A stretch of 64,000 nucleotides of DNA. Source: an uncultured Gemmatimonadota bacterium (GTDB lineage: Bacteria > Gemmatimonadota > Gemmatimonadetes > Palauibacterales > Palauibacteraceae). Both the position numbers and the translations under genes were made by a program. The stretch covers positions 62,001-126,000 of the forward strand of contig CAJWLK010000006.1 in assembly GCA_913043255.1 (NCBI GenBank), in the 5' to 3' direction. Position 1 is the stretch's first letter. Each line of letters starts with the position of its first letter. The notes under the pieces are model-generated. The model had not been told where the DNA came from. It saw only the letters and a program-made list of their open reading frames with translations, and searched no databases. Positions 1 through 8,443 of the stretch are shown here, in pieces.

Positions 1-1485
1 GAGTTTGCCGTGGTTCGCCTGCAACAGGATTTTCGAGATGGTGGAAGCAAAATGGGGTTCATTGCAACGGGACTTAAACGGGAACTCCCGGAAGACGGAT
101 CGTTCGACTTTCTAACCTCTAATGCCTACAGCTTCGGGATCGATTTTGAGCACCAGTGGGGCGGTGCTCGTGCACGCGATTTTCGGTTATGGGGGTTCTA
201 CTCAGGCAGCCTTGTTCAAGGATCCAACGCGGCGCTAATGCGACTCCAACAAAATTCCAACCATTACTTCCAACGCCCTGACGCAGCCTATTTAAGTGTC
301 GACTCTACAGCCACATCAATGTTCGGAAGTGATTGGCGTCTCCAGCTTGAGAAACAAGGTCAATACTGGACCTGGTCGACATGGCTCGGACAGCAGTCAC
401 CGGGATTTGAGATTAACGATGCTGGTTTTTTCACAACTGGCGAGCGCCTCGACATCGGTGCGAGCGTTGGGTATCGGCAGATTCGCCCAGGAAAGATCTT
501 CCGAAACTATAATCTTAACCTCTATACCTACCATAATCTGCGTCACTCACTACTCGATGATGTGACCTCTAGCGCAAATTGGACCCGAGCTTACGAAACA
601 GGATCAATCTGGCTTAGTACCCGATTCACGTTTCTTAACAACTGGGGCATGAATCTGCGAGGCTCATATTCACCGGAGAGCCAGTCTGATTCGGAAACGA
701 GGGGCGGCCCCCTCATGACCGACCCTGACAATTGGAATGTCAGTCTCAGCTTCAATACAGATCGAAACGACCCGCTGAGCATCTCGCCAAATGTTTCATA
801 TAGACAGGGAGGACTGAACAGCGGACACGAGTTTCGAACTGGAATGCGATTCTCGTTTCGACCTCTATCCAACTGGGAAATCGAGTTGGAACCCAACTAC
901 TCGGTAACGCGTGATGGAGCACAGTATGTGACTTACTCAAACGCACTCGAGTACACTCCGACATATGGATCGAACTATGTGTTCGGGGATATCAAACGAA
1001 GATCTCTCTCCATGGAGACACGGCTCAACGTGGCCTTTACACCCGACGTGAGCTTTCAGCTGTATGTGCAACCTTTGCTCTCATCTGGAGATTACCTCAA
1101 GTACCGACAGCTTGCAGCTTCTGAAACATTCGATTTCATCGACTTCGAGGGAGGCACACCCATCGAGCTTGACGGAATTGTAACCGGCTGCGCAAACGGA
1201 CAGACCTGCACTCTTGATGACCTGCGATATTTCGATTTCAATAACGACGGCACCCTTGATCACACAACAAGTGATCGGGATTTCAACATCCAATCTTTAC
1301 GTGGAAATGCTGTTTTCCGATGGGAGTACCGACCGGGTTCTCAGCTCTTCCTGGTCTGGCAACACAACCGTCGAGAATCTTTGGACGTCGGGAATTTTGA
1401 CTTTGGACGGGATGTGAACGGGTTATTCTCCGCGCCTGCTGACAACGTATTTATCGTTAAGTTTAGCCAGTATATCGGCTTGTAG
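1..1485 (+). CDS. DUF5916 family outer-membrane protein, C-terminal part
   Basis: The frame is open from base 1, so the true start lies before the window and only the last 494 codons are present. What is visible is a long run of alternating hydrophobic and aromatic beta-strands (repeated W, Y and F in strand-like spacing) ending near a hydrophobic C-terminus, as in an outer-membrane barrel. The short motif SPGFEINDAGFF near 400-435 matches the conserved SPGFEvNDlGF element of DUF5916 proteins, which usually carry an N-terminal carbohydrate-binding (CBM9-like) domain and a C-terminal barrel. The N-terminal part is outside the window. An Asp-rich insertion near 1225-1275 (DFNNDGTLD) resembles a calcium-binding loop. 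The ligand is unknown; a role in peptide or glycan uptake is only inference. Confidence 0.75.
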   Translation, partial: EFAVVRLQQDFRDGGSKMGFIATGLKRELPEDGSFDFLTSNAYSFGIDFEHQWGGARARDFRLWGFYSGSLVQGSNAALMRLQQNSNHYFQRPDAAYLSVDSTATSMFGSDWRLQLEKQGQYWTWSTWLGQQSPGFEINDAGFFTTGERLDIGASVGYRQIRPGKIFRNYNLNLYTYHNLRHSLLDDVTSSANWTRAYETGSIWLSTRFTFLNNWGMNLRGSYSPESQSDSETRGGPLMTDPDNWNVSLSFNTDRNDPLSISPNVSYRQGGLNSGHEFRTGMRFSFRPLSNWEIELEPNYSVTRDGAQYVTYSNALEYTPTYGSNYVFGDIKRRSLSMETRLNVAFTPDVSFQLYVQPLLSSGDYLKYRQLAASETFDFIDFEGGTPIELDGIVTGCANGQTCTLDDLRYFDFNNDGTLDHTTSDRDFNIQSLRGNAVFRWEYRPGSQLFLVWQHNRRESLDVGNFDFGRDVNGLFSAPADNVFIVKFSQYIGL

Positions 1486-1606
1486 ACAGCTTTACATATA
1501 TAGACCATCCCGTGAGACACAGTCGCGCCTCAAGGACATGACGTGCAGGTTGTGTTTGATCAATTAACGGAAGTCCACATCCAGAAAAACACAGGAACCT
1601 TTTTCG

Positions 1607-2776
1607 TTGATAACGATGAACACAAATGATCATGAGAAGAAGTTTCGCATAGTACGGGTAAACCTCCGCCAGATTGAACTCCCACTTGTCGAACGCTTCG
1701 CCATCTCATCTGGTTGGATAGAGAGCAGAGCCATCCTTCTCCTAGAGTTGGAAGATGAAACCGGAGCCCATGTCTGGTCTGAATGCGTGGCTGGGGACCT
1801 GCCTAACTATTCTCCAGAAACGATTGATACCGCATGGCTTGCTCTTCGAGAATGGTTGCTACCTCGGATTCTCGGGACCGAAATTGAGACGCCGCACCTG
1901 GTTACTGATTTGCTCGACAAGGGAGTGACGGGTCACCACATGGCCAAGGCAGCAATCGAGATGGGGTGCTGGGGTCTGGCGGCCGAAATCGCAAAAGTGT
2001 CATTAAGCCAACTCCTCGGAGGGACACGTAAACACGTTGCGACTGGGATCTCGATAGGACTCCAGGACTCCCCGAACATTCTAGTCGAAAAAGCTGAAGC
2101 CGCAGTCGCTGCAGGATATCGCAAAATCAAGCTCAAGATCAGCCCTGGGTCCGATATTGATTATGTGGCTGCCGTCCGCGAGGCACTAGGCTCCAATCAG
2201 CCCCTATCTGTCGATGCGAATGCCGCCTATACACTCGACGATAGAGATCACTTGGCCGAACTTGATGCCTTCGATCTAATCATGATCGAGCAACCACTTG
2301 CTGCTGGTGACCTTTGGCGCCACGCCGAACTACAAAAACAACTGACAACCCCCATATGTATTGACGAGTCCGTGGTCGACCCAGCTAGTGCCGAGGATAT
2401 GCTGGCTATGGGGGCGGGCACGATAATAAACATTAAGCCGGGGAGAGTAGGCGGCTTCCACAACGCTCGCAGAATCCATGATATCGCCAAACAGGCCGGC
2501 CACCCTGTATGGTGCGGTGGCATGCTAGAAAGCGGTATCGGTCGAGCATATAACGTAGCCCTTGCTTCCCTTCCCAATTTCGATATCCCCGGGGACTTAT
2601 CCCCCAGCAAACGTTACTGGGAACAAGACGTCGTCACACCAGAATGGACAATGAATTCCGATGGGTTCGTGAGTGTCCCCCTGGAGAGAGTTGGCATTGG
2701 AGTTGACCCGGATCGCGACCGGATCGAAGATCTTACCACCCGTTCCGACTCGATGACTACTGCGACAAACGCGTGA
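1607..2776 (+). CDS. o-Succinylbenzoate synthase / N-succinylamino acid racemase (enolase superfamily)
   Basis: This 389-aa protein is a complete muconate-lactonising-type enolase-superfamily enzyme. The catalytic set is intact: KxK lysines K175 and K177, metal ligands D203, E228 and D253, and the opposing lysine K277 in NIKPGRVGG. The C-terminal GGMLESGIGRA and PGDLSPSKRYW segments are typical of the OSBS/NSAR subgroup. Such enzymes make o-succinylbenzoate for menaquinone or racemise N-succinylamino acids. No other men gene is nearby and a GNAT gene follows after one base, which favours the racemase role, as in Geobacillus and Deinococcus clusters. The given start is TTG with AGGA 10 bases upstream; ATG at 1616 is an alternative giving a protein three residues shorter. 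Cytoplasmic. Confidence 0.88.
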   Translation: MITMNTNDHEKKFRIVRVNLRQIELPLVERFAISSGWIESRAILLLELEDETGAHVWSECVAGDLPNYSPETIDTAWLALREWLLPRILGTEIETPHLVTDLLDKGVTGHHMAKAAIEMGCWGLAAEIAKVSLSQLLGGTRKHVATGISIGLQDSPNILVEKAEAAVAAGYRKIKLKISPGSDIDYVAAVREALGSNQPLSVDANAAYTLDDRDHLAELDAFDLIMIEQPLAAGDLWRHAELQKQLTTPICIDESVVDPASAEDMLAMGAGTIINIKPGRVGGFHNARRIHDIAKQAGHPVWCGGMLESGIGRAYNVALASLPNFDIPGDLSPSKRYWEQDVVTPEWTMNSDGFVSVPLERVGIGVDPDRDRIEDLTTRSDSMTTATNA

Positions 2777-2777
2777 T

Positions 2778-3572
2778 ATGATCGAACTTCGGGCACTCAA
2801 AGATTTAGCCGAATTACGTTCCTGCGTAGAACTTCAGAATGCAACCTGGGGGGAAGGCTACTCAGAAGTTGCCCCCACTTCAGTTCTCCAAGTATCGCAA
2901 AAGACGGGGGGCTTCTTGGGTGGAGCATTCGTCGGTGACACGCTAGTAGGTTTCATCTATTCACTATTCGCAAATTTCGAAGACACAATCTGCCACTGGT
3001 CCCATATGTTGGCAGTGCATTCATCCGCACGCGGTGAAGGATTAGGTCGCCGCCTCAAATTATTCCAGCGCGAAGAACTCCTAACCCGTGGAATTAACAC
3101 AGTGTTCTGGACGTTCGACCCAATGGTTGCCCAAAATGCGCACCTTAACTTGAACCGACTCGGAGCTAATATTCTGACTTACGTTCCGAATATGTACGGT
3201 GCTGATACGGGAAGCCTACTTCACGTCGGGGGCGAAACGGACAGATTCATTGTACGCTGGGACCTCGAAAGTCAGCGGACTCATAGGGCGGTTGAGGGGG
3301 GTCTTCGGTTCAATAGCAAGCAAGCGCCGAAAAAAGACTGTCTTATCGCACGGCCAGGTCCGGGGTCAGTATCAAAGGAAATGCCTTCCGGGGATGAGGT
3401 CTTCATTGAAATCCCCGGCGAACTCACCGATTCTACAGAAGAAGATGTCGATCTGGTACAATGGCGAGCGACAGTACGAAACGCGTTCATGAAGTATCTT
3501 AGGAGGGGGTATGCTGTACAAAATCTCTACCGTGGAACCAACACCTGCTACTACTTCCTTACCCGATCATAA
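2778..3572 (+). CDS. GNAT acyltransferase of the COG3375 type, likely amino-acid N-succinyltransferase
   Basis: The 264-aa protein begins one base after the racemase stop and is very probably translationally coupled to it. The N-terminal half is a GNAT fold: an aromatic-rich substrate region, a beta-4 strand (CHWSHMLAV) and the acyl-CoA loop ARGEGLGRRLK near residue 95, matching R/Q-x-x-G-x-G/A. The C-terminal half (GSLLHVGGETDRFIVRW and a final strand ending in YYFLTRS) is characteristic of the COG3375 group. In Geobacillus a GNAT protein next to the racemase succinylates D-amino acids, the racemase epimerises them and a desuccinylase releases the L-form. That substrate is inferred here from context; no desuccinylase gene is adjacent. 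Confidence 0.8.
   Translation: MIELRALKDLAELRSCVELQNATWGEGYSEVAPTSVLQVSQKTGGFLGGAFVGDTLVGFIYSLFANFEDTICHWSHMLAVHSSARGEGLGRRLKLFQREELLTRGINTVFWTFDPMVAQNAHLNLNRLGANILTYVPNMYGADTGSLLHVGGETDRFIVRWDLESQRTHRAVEGGLRFNSKQAPKKDCLIARPGPGSVSKEMPSGDEVFIEIPGELTDSTEEDVDLVQWRATVRNAFMKYLRRGYAVQNLYRGTNTCYYFLTRS
3501..3509 (+). promoter_or_regulatory. Very strong ribosome-binding site inside the GNAT gene
   Basis: The sequence AGGAGGGGG sits within the last codons of the GNAT gene, four bases before ATG 3511, which is in the S9 peptidase frame. It may be a real re-initiation site giving an extended peptidase, or purine-rich coding sequence (LRRG) by chance. It is the main reason the downstream start is ambiguous. 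Confidence 0.4.
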
Positions 3573-3606
3573 CCGATCCGTACCCCAAAGAGGGTACCTG
3601 AACACT

Positions 3607-5754
3607 ATGCTGAGTCACGCTAAGCTCTACAGCCAACGATTTCAAAAAATGACACTGGACGTTCGCAATGGATTGTTAGTTGCTATTGCCGTAGGCAGCT
3701 TCGGGGCCGGCACAGAAGCACAAACACCCTATTCAATCCAGGATATACTTTCTGCTCCCTTTGCCACCGATCTCGTCGCTGCCCCCAGCGGCGCTGCGTT
3801 CGCCTGGATTCGATATGAACAAGGCGCACGCAACATTTGGGTTGCAGAAGGACCAGACTTTGTCGGCCGGAAGCTCACTGACTGGTCCGATGATGATGGT
3901 CAAGATCTGCTATCACTCCACTTCACTCCAGACGCACGCCGTATCATTTTCGTGCGCGGTGGAGGGCCTAACCGTTCCGGCGAGATCCCAAACCCGAGAT
4001 CCGAACCAGAGCCGGCCACACAGACATTGTGGGTTACCTCTCTCGATGGGAGAACCCAAGCCATAGCCGATGGCGCCTCGCCAGCGATAAAACCTGATGG
4101 AAGGACACTCGCGTTCATTCGTCGAGGACAGGTTTTCGCAACTCCACTCACAGGGAGAGCCGATCCAACACCTCTGTTCACTATAAGAGGGAGCGCTGGA
4201 TCCTTAACCTGGTCCCCGACGGGTGATAAACTCGCATTTGTAAGCAACCGTGGGGACCACTCGTTCGTTGGGGTATTTGATCTACAACACCGAACAGTTC
4301 GCTATCTAGACCCCAGTTTGGATCGCGATGGGTCACCAACGTGGTCACCTGACGGAAGCGAAATCGCGTTTCTTCGGATCCCCAATCGAGGTGGACAATT
4401 ACCCTTCTCGCCGGTTCGTTCCGCACTCCCTTGGTCCATCCGCATTGCTAACGCAAGTTCAGGGACCGGACGAGAAATTTGGAAGGCAACGCCGGGAGAA
4501 GGGAGTGCCTTTCATGGGGTAACGGGGCCACAGTTGGTCTGGCTTTCATCGGATCACCTCGTCTTCCCATGGGAGAGACAGGGCTGGACCCAATTATACT
4601 CAGTTCCACTTACGGGGGGTGGAGCCACCCTACTCACACCAGGGGATTTCGAGGTCGAACACGTTCTCCCTTCTACAGATGGACGCCAGGTATACTTTTC
4701 ATCGAACGAAGCTGACATTGATCGCCGACATTTATGGCGAGTGACAACGGACGAAGCACCGGAAGCTGTGACTTTCGGCGATGGCATAGAATGGGGACCA
4801 GCTGTAACTGCTGATGGGCAAACATTAGCATTCCTTGCTTCAGACGCTACAACGCCCGCACATGCCGAGGTGCTACCTGCCGGAGGGACTAGGCGACCGC
4901 TCGTACATGACTTCATGCCCAACCAATTCCCTCATCAAGAGATGGTTACGCCCAAACAGGTTGTCTTTGAGTCTGAAGATCTATTACCGATCCACGGTCA
5001 ACTATTCCTTCCTCCAGAGATCAATCCAGAAGAGCGTAACCCGGCCATTATTTTCTTCCATGGTGGCTCACGGCGGCAAATGCTTCTAGGGTGGCATTAT
5101 CTTCGATATTACCATAACGCATATGCCTTGAATCAGTATTTTGCGAGCCGCGGCTACGTTGTCTTATCGGTCAACTACCGTAGTGGGACTGGATACGGAA
5201 TGGAGTTCCGTGAGGCGCTAGACTATGGAGCTCGTGGCGCTAGCGAATACCGAGACGTTGTTGCTGCAGGGTTATTTCTTGGTTCTCGAAGTGATGTAGA
5301 TCCTAATCGGATCGCTTTATGGGGAGGGTCGTACGGTGGATACCTGACAGCCCTTGGTCTCGCTCGCAACTCGGACCTGTTCGCAGCGGGCGTCGACATT
5401 CATGGGTGCCACGATTGGAACGTGTGCGTCCAAAACTTTGTTCCCTCTTACCAACCTGAACAACACGAAGAGTTCGCACGTCTTGCTTATGAATCTTCCC
5501 CAATGGGGTGGATCGATGGATGGCGCTCACCAGTTCTACTCATTCATGGTGATGATGATCGAAACGTACCGTTTTCAGAATCTGTGGATCTACTAGAAAT
5601 GCTTAGGCAACGTGGCGTAGAGGTTGAGCAATTAGTCTTCCCTGACGAAGTACATGGATTTTTGCTTCACCGAAACTGGTTAGCTGCCTTCAAGGCCACA
5701 GCTGATTTTATGAAGGATCGACTAAACGTTATAAGAACCTCAGACAATAACTAA
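3607..5754 (+). CDS. Exported S9 family prolyl oligopeptidase / dipeptidyl peptidase
   Basis: About 715 aa from this start. An N-terminal hydrophobic stretch ending near TEAQTP looks like a Sec signal peptide, followed by a TolB/DPPIV-like beta-propeller (repeated LAFVS, IAFLR, TWSPDG strands) and a C-terminal alpha/beta-hydrolase domain. The triad is visible: S575 in GGSYGGY, D651 in HGDDDRNV, H683 in DEVHGF. It should cleave short peptides in the periplasm or outside the cell. The start is uncertain: the frame opens at ATG 3511 with a very strong AGGAGG four bases away, but that overlaps the upstream gene by 62 bases and adds 32 residues before any signal peptide. ATG 3607 has AAAGAGGG 12 bases upstream, and ATG 3649 is a third choice directly before the hydrophobic core. 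Confidence 0.88.
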   Translation: MLSHAKLYSQRFQKMTLDVRNGLLVAIAVGSFGAGTEAQTPYSIQDILSAPFATDLVAAPSGAAFAWIRYEQGARNIWVAEGPDFVGRKLTDWSDDDGQDLLSLHFTPDARRIIFVRGGGPNRSGEIPNPRSEPEPATQTLWVTSLDGRTQAIADGASPAIKPDGRTLAFIRRGQVFATPLTGRADPTPLFTIRGSAGSLTWSPTGDKLAFVSNRGDHSFVGVFDLQHRTVRYLDPSLDRDGSPTWSPDGSEIAFLRIPNRGGQLPFSPVRSALPWSIRIANASSGTGREIWKATPGEGSAFHGVTGPQLVWLSSDHLVFPWERQGWTQLYSVPLTGGGATLLTPGDFEVEHVLPSTDGRQVYFSSNEADIDRRHLWRVTTDEAPEAVTFGDGIEWGPAVTADGQTLAFLASDATTPAHAEVLPAGGTRRPLVHDFMPNQFPHQEMVTPKQVVFESEDLLPIHGQLFLPPEINPEERNPAIIFFHGGSRRQMLLGWHYLRYYHNAYALNQYFASRGYVVLSVNYRSGTGYGMEFREALDYGARGASEYRDVVAAGLFLGSRSDVDPNRIALWGGSYGGYLTALGLARNSDLFAAGVDIHGCHDWNVCVQNFVPSYQPEQHEEFARLAYESSPMGWIDGWRSPVLLIHGDDDRNVPFSESVDLLEMLRQRGVEVEQLVFPDEVHGFLLHRNWLAAFKATADFMKDRLNVIRTSDNN

Positions 5755-5769
5755 CAAGGAAATAGTGCA

Positions 5770-6546
5770 GTGAGTAGAATCAAAGGGAAGCTCGCGCTCA
5801 TTACCGGTGCAAGCGCCGGTATTGGAGAGGCCTGCGCAAAACAACTGGCGCGTGATGGTGCGAATTTGATCTTGTGGGCCCGCCGAAAGAAACGTCTCGC
5901 CGACCTTGCATCCGAGATCACTGACGAAAGTGGTGTGACTGTTGATATTGCAAGCATCGATATCCGAGATCATGAACTCGTCTTTAAAGAAGCCAATCAA
6001 TTGCGGGTAAACGGACTGAGCCCCGATATCGTGATCAACAATGCCGGTATGGGGGCTGGGATGTCTCTTATGCAAGAGGGGAAAGTTGAAGACTGGAACC
6101 GCATGATCGACACTAACGTCAAGGGGCTTCTCTTTGTCACACGAGCGTTCTTGCCGGATATGGTGGAGCGAGACCACGGACACCTAGTCAATATTGGGAG
6201 TATCGCAGGTCGCCAGGTCTACCCCCGGGGCAATGTATACAACGCTACTAAGTATGCAGTTCAAGCTCTTACTGAAGGAACCAACCTCGATGTCCTCGGC
6301 ACAAAAGTTCGCGTCTCAAGCGTGAACCCTGGGTTAGTGGAGACAGAGTTTTCCCTCGTGCGTTTTGACGGAGATGAAGCTCGGGCGGAGGCTGTTTATG
6401 AGGGGCTTGATGCATTGAGGGGGCAAGATGTTGCCGAAGTAGTTTCGTTCGTGGTTAACGCTCCACCCCACATGAACGTAGCGGACGTGCTGGTTTTTTC
6501 TACAGACCAGCGGAGCATCCACCACGTTCACCGAAACGGTTCTTAA
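5770..6546 (+). CDS. Short-chain dehydrogenase/reductase, YdfG-like
   Basis: The 258-aa classical SDR starts with GTG behind an AAGGAAATA ribosome-binding site, 15 bases after the S9 peptidase. The NAD(P) motif is TGASAGIGEA near residues 13-22, followed by WARRKKRL, in which the basic residues suggest NADP preference. NNAG is present, as are the active-site Ser in NIGSIAG and the YNATK form of the YxxxK motif. Proteins of this type oxidise L-serine, L-allo-threonine and 3-hydroxy acids, and such a role would fit a peptide-degrading operon; the substrate cannot be read from sequence. It is the last gene of the 1607-6546 run and is followed by a palindrome and hairpin. Cytoplasmic. Confidence 0.85.
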   Translation: MSRIKGKLALITGASAGIGEACAKQLARDGANLILWARRKKRLADLASEITDESGVTVDIASIDIRDHELVFKEANQLRVNGLSPDIVINNAGMGAGMSLMQEGKVEDWNRMIDTNVKGLLFVTRAFLPDMVERDHGHLVNIGSIAGRQVYPRGNVYNATKYAVQALTEGTNLDVLGTKVRVSSVNPGLVETEFSLVRFDGDEARAEAVYEGLDALRGQDVAEVVSFVVNAPPHMNVADVLVFSTDQRSIHHVHRNGS

Positions 6547-6548
6547 CT

Positions 6549-6602
6549 CTCCCATGGGAGTATGGAGGAGGGTAGCGACGCTCTGCATGACTGCTACCCT
6601 CC
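6549..6602. terminator. Palindrome and hairpin between convergent genes
   Basis: Just after the SDR stop there is a 12-base perfect palindrome (CTCCCATGGGAG, 6549-6560). It is followed by a perfect 10-bp inverted repeat: GGAGGGTAGC (6567-6576) and GCTACCCTCC (6593-6602), with a 16-base loop. The pair lies between two genes that converge, so it could stop transcription from both sides. There is no clear T-run, so a canonical intrinsic terminator is not proven. Confidence 0.5.
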
Positions 6603-6628
6603 ATCCCTTCCTCTAGTCTACAACACGA

Positions 6629-8350
6629 TTAACCAGCACGACGTGCGTCACCCGCCCTCACCCATGGGGTGCGTTTGAAATAACTGTCCGTCATCCCCTT
6701 GAGACGACGGGACAAGAATACTAGGGCGATCAAATTGGGAACGATCACTATCGCGAGAAACACGTCCCCAAGAGACCATACAACAGCTAGAGGTAGTACC
6801 GCACCAACGAAATGCATCCCAACAAACATGAGCTTATAGGGGATGACCGCCTTCGCTCCAAACAGGTAATTAGCACACCGGTCCCCGTAGTAGCTCCAGG
6901 AGATGGCCGTGGACAGGGCAAAAAGAAGTACTGAAAATATTACGATGTAATGACCCCAATCACCTAAGGGGGCAAGTCCTCGCCGGAATCCAAGTTGGGT
7001 AAGCGGTGCCCCGCTCTCCACAGCGTTCCCATACAAGGTCGACAACTCGCGCCCGTCGTCCGTTAGCGCAACCTGTTGAACAGGATCAACTGAACCAGTG
7101 AACGGCTGAGTTTGTTCCTCGTCTTCAAAAATTTCCTTGACGGAAACCTCATGCCACGCAAGGTGCGGCTCCGTGGTATTTGCTGGTCGGCCAGCTATAT
7201 AACGGACCGTCCTAGTGGGTTCCAATGGAGCAGAGCCCCCAGAGTCATCGATCACAACATAGGAAACATCGCCCCCGTCAAGCGTGATCTGTGTTGGGAC
7301 ACGCGAGTCCCAAGCTCCCGTCATAATCACGACTAGTGCCGTCATGGTGACAATGACGATCGTATCAATAAATGGCTCGAGCAGAGCAACGACACCCTCT
7401 GAAACAGGCTCATCTGTCTTCGCCGCGGCGTGTGCAATTGGCGCCGAACCCTGCCCTGCTTCATTCGAGAATAAACCACGGCGTACCCCCCACATCATCG
7501 TAACCAGAAATGCACCTGCTCCTGTCCCCGCGACACCAGCCGTCGGGTTAAAGGCTTCCCGGAAAATCAATGCGAAGGTTCCTGGAACTTGCCCGAAGTT
7601 TAGGATGATTATGATGAGAGCCCCTGTTACGTAGATCGCAGCCATAAAGGGGGCTAGAATACTCGTCACACGGCCAATTCGAGTGATCCCTCCCAGAATC
7701 ACGAGGCCGACAATAGCCGAGGTAACAAGTCCGGTGAGCACCTTACTGATGTTGAACTGGGTGAACATGGAATCTGCCACCGTATTTGCCTGGATCGCAT
7801 TCCCTGTCATGAATGCCGTAAGGCCCAACATGATTGCGAAAAAGGCAGCGACCGGCTTCCACCGTGGTCCCAATCCACGCTCAATATAATACATAGGTCC
7901 ACCCGAAACCGTACCACTATACTTAGCGGAAGTCTCTTCAACGTCTCTGAACTTTTGGGCGAGTGTCACTTCGCTAAACTTTGTCGCCATCCCAAGAAAT
8001 GCAGTCATCCACATCCAGAAGAGGGCTCCGGGCCCACCCCAGTGGATAGCAGTAGCAGCACCTGCAATGTTTCCAATGCCGACCGTAGCACTCAGAGCAG
8101 TGGTGAGCGCTTGAAAATGAGATACATCGCCAGGATCATCAGGGTCATCATATCTGCCGGTCGCCACTGCAAAACCGTGGACGAAGCGTCTGATCTGAAT
8201 GAACCCCAGGTTCAGTGTGAGGTAGAGCCCAATCCCAAGTAGAAGAACCACTTGAAGCGTGAGCTTCTCTTCGCCAATCGTAAATCCGAACTCAGCGACG
8301 TTGTGGTTGAGCCAAGCGACGATATTGGCGAAACCGTCGGCGAAATCCAT
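6629..8350 (-). CDS. Sodium:alanine/glycine symporter (AGCS family) with a large insertion
   Basis: This 573-aa inner-membrane protein has the AGCS hallmarks: ALSATVGIGNIAG (about 84-97), the glycine-rich FSNEAGQGSAPIAHAAA segment near 294-310, and about ten hydrophobic helices. It should co-transport small neutral amino acids with Na+. Family members are usually about 450-500 aa. Here roughly 100 hydrophilic, acidic residues (about 349-452) separate the helix ending VVIMTGAW from the helix following GLAPLGDWGH. This block would sit in one loop and carries no motif I know. The start is ATG with a G-rich upstream stretch. It lies downstream of the M1 aminopeptidase on the same strand with a 93-base gap, which fits uptake of released amino acids. 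Confidence 0.87.
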   Translation of the reverse strand: MDFADGFANIVAWLNHNVAEFGFTIGEEKLTLQVVLLLGIGLYLTLNLGFIQIRRFVHGFAVATGRYDDPDDPGDVSHFQALTTALSATVGIGNIAGAATAIHWGGPGALFWMWMTAFLGMATKFSEVTLAQKFRDVEETSAKYSGTVSGGPMYYIERGLGPRWKPVAAFFAIMLGLTAFMTGNAIQANTVADSMFTQFNISKVLTGLVTSAIVGLVILGGITRIGRVTSILAPFMAAIYVTGALIIIILNFGQVPGTFALIFREAFNPTAGVAGTGAGAFLVTMMWGVRRGLFSNEAGQGSAPIAHAAAKTDEPVSEGVVALLEPFIDTIVIVTMTALVVIMTGAWDSRVPTQITLDGGDVSYVVIDDSGGSAPLEPTRTVRYIAGRPANTTEPHLAWHEVSVKEIFEDEEQTQPFTGSVDPVQQVALTDDGRELSTLYGNAVESGAPLTQLGFRRGLAPLGDWGHYIVIFSVLLFALSTAISWSYYGDRCANYLFGAKAVIPYKLMFVGMHFVGAVLPLAVVWSLGDVFLAIVIVPNLIALVFLSRRLKGMTDSYFKRTPWVRAGDARRAG

Positions 8351-8443
8351 GGGTTACCCCCGTCTGAAAGTTTCGGTGAGTTTGGGACGGTGACCAAGGC
8401 CCGGCAAGTTCGGAGCCTCCGTCTCACCGCAATAATGTTTTCG

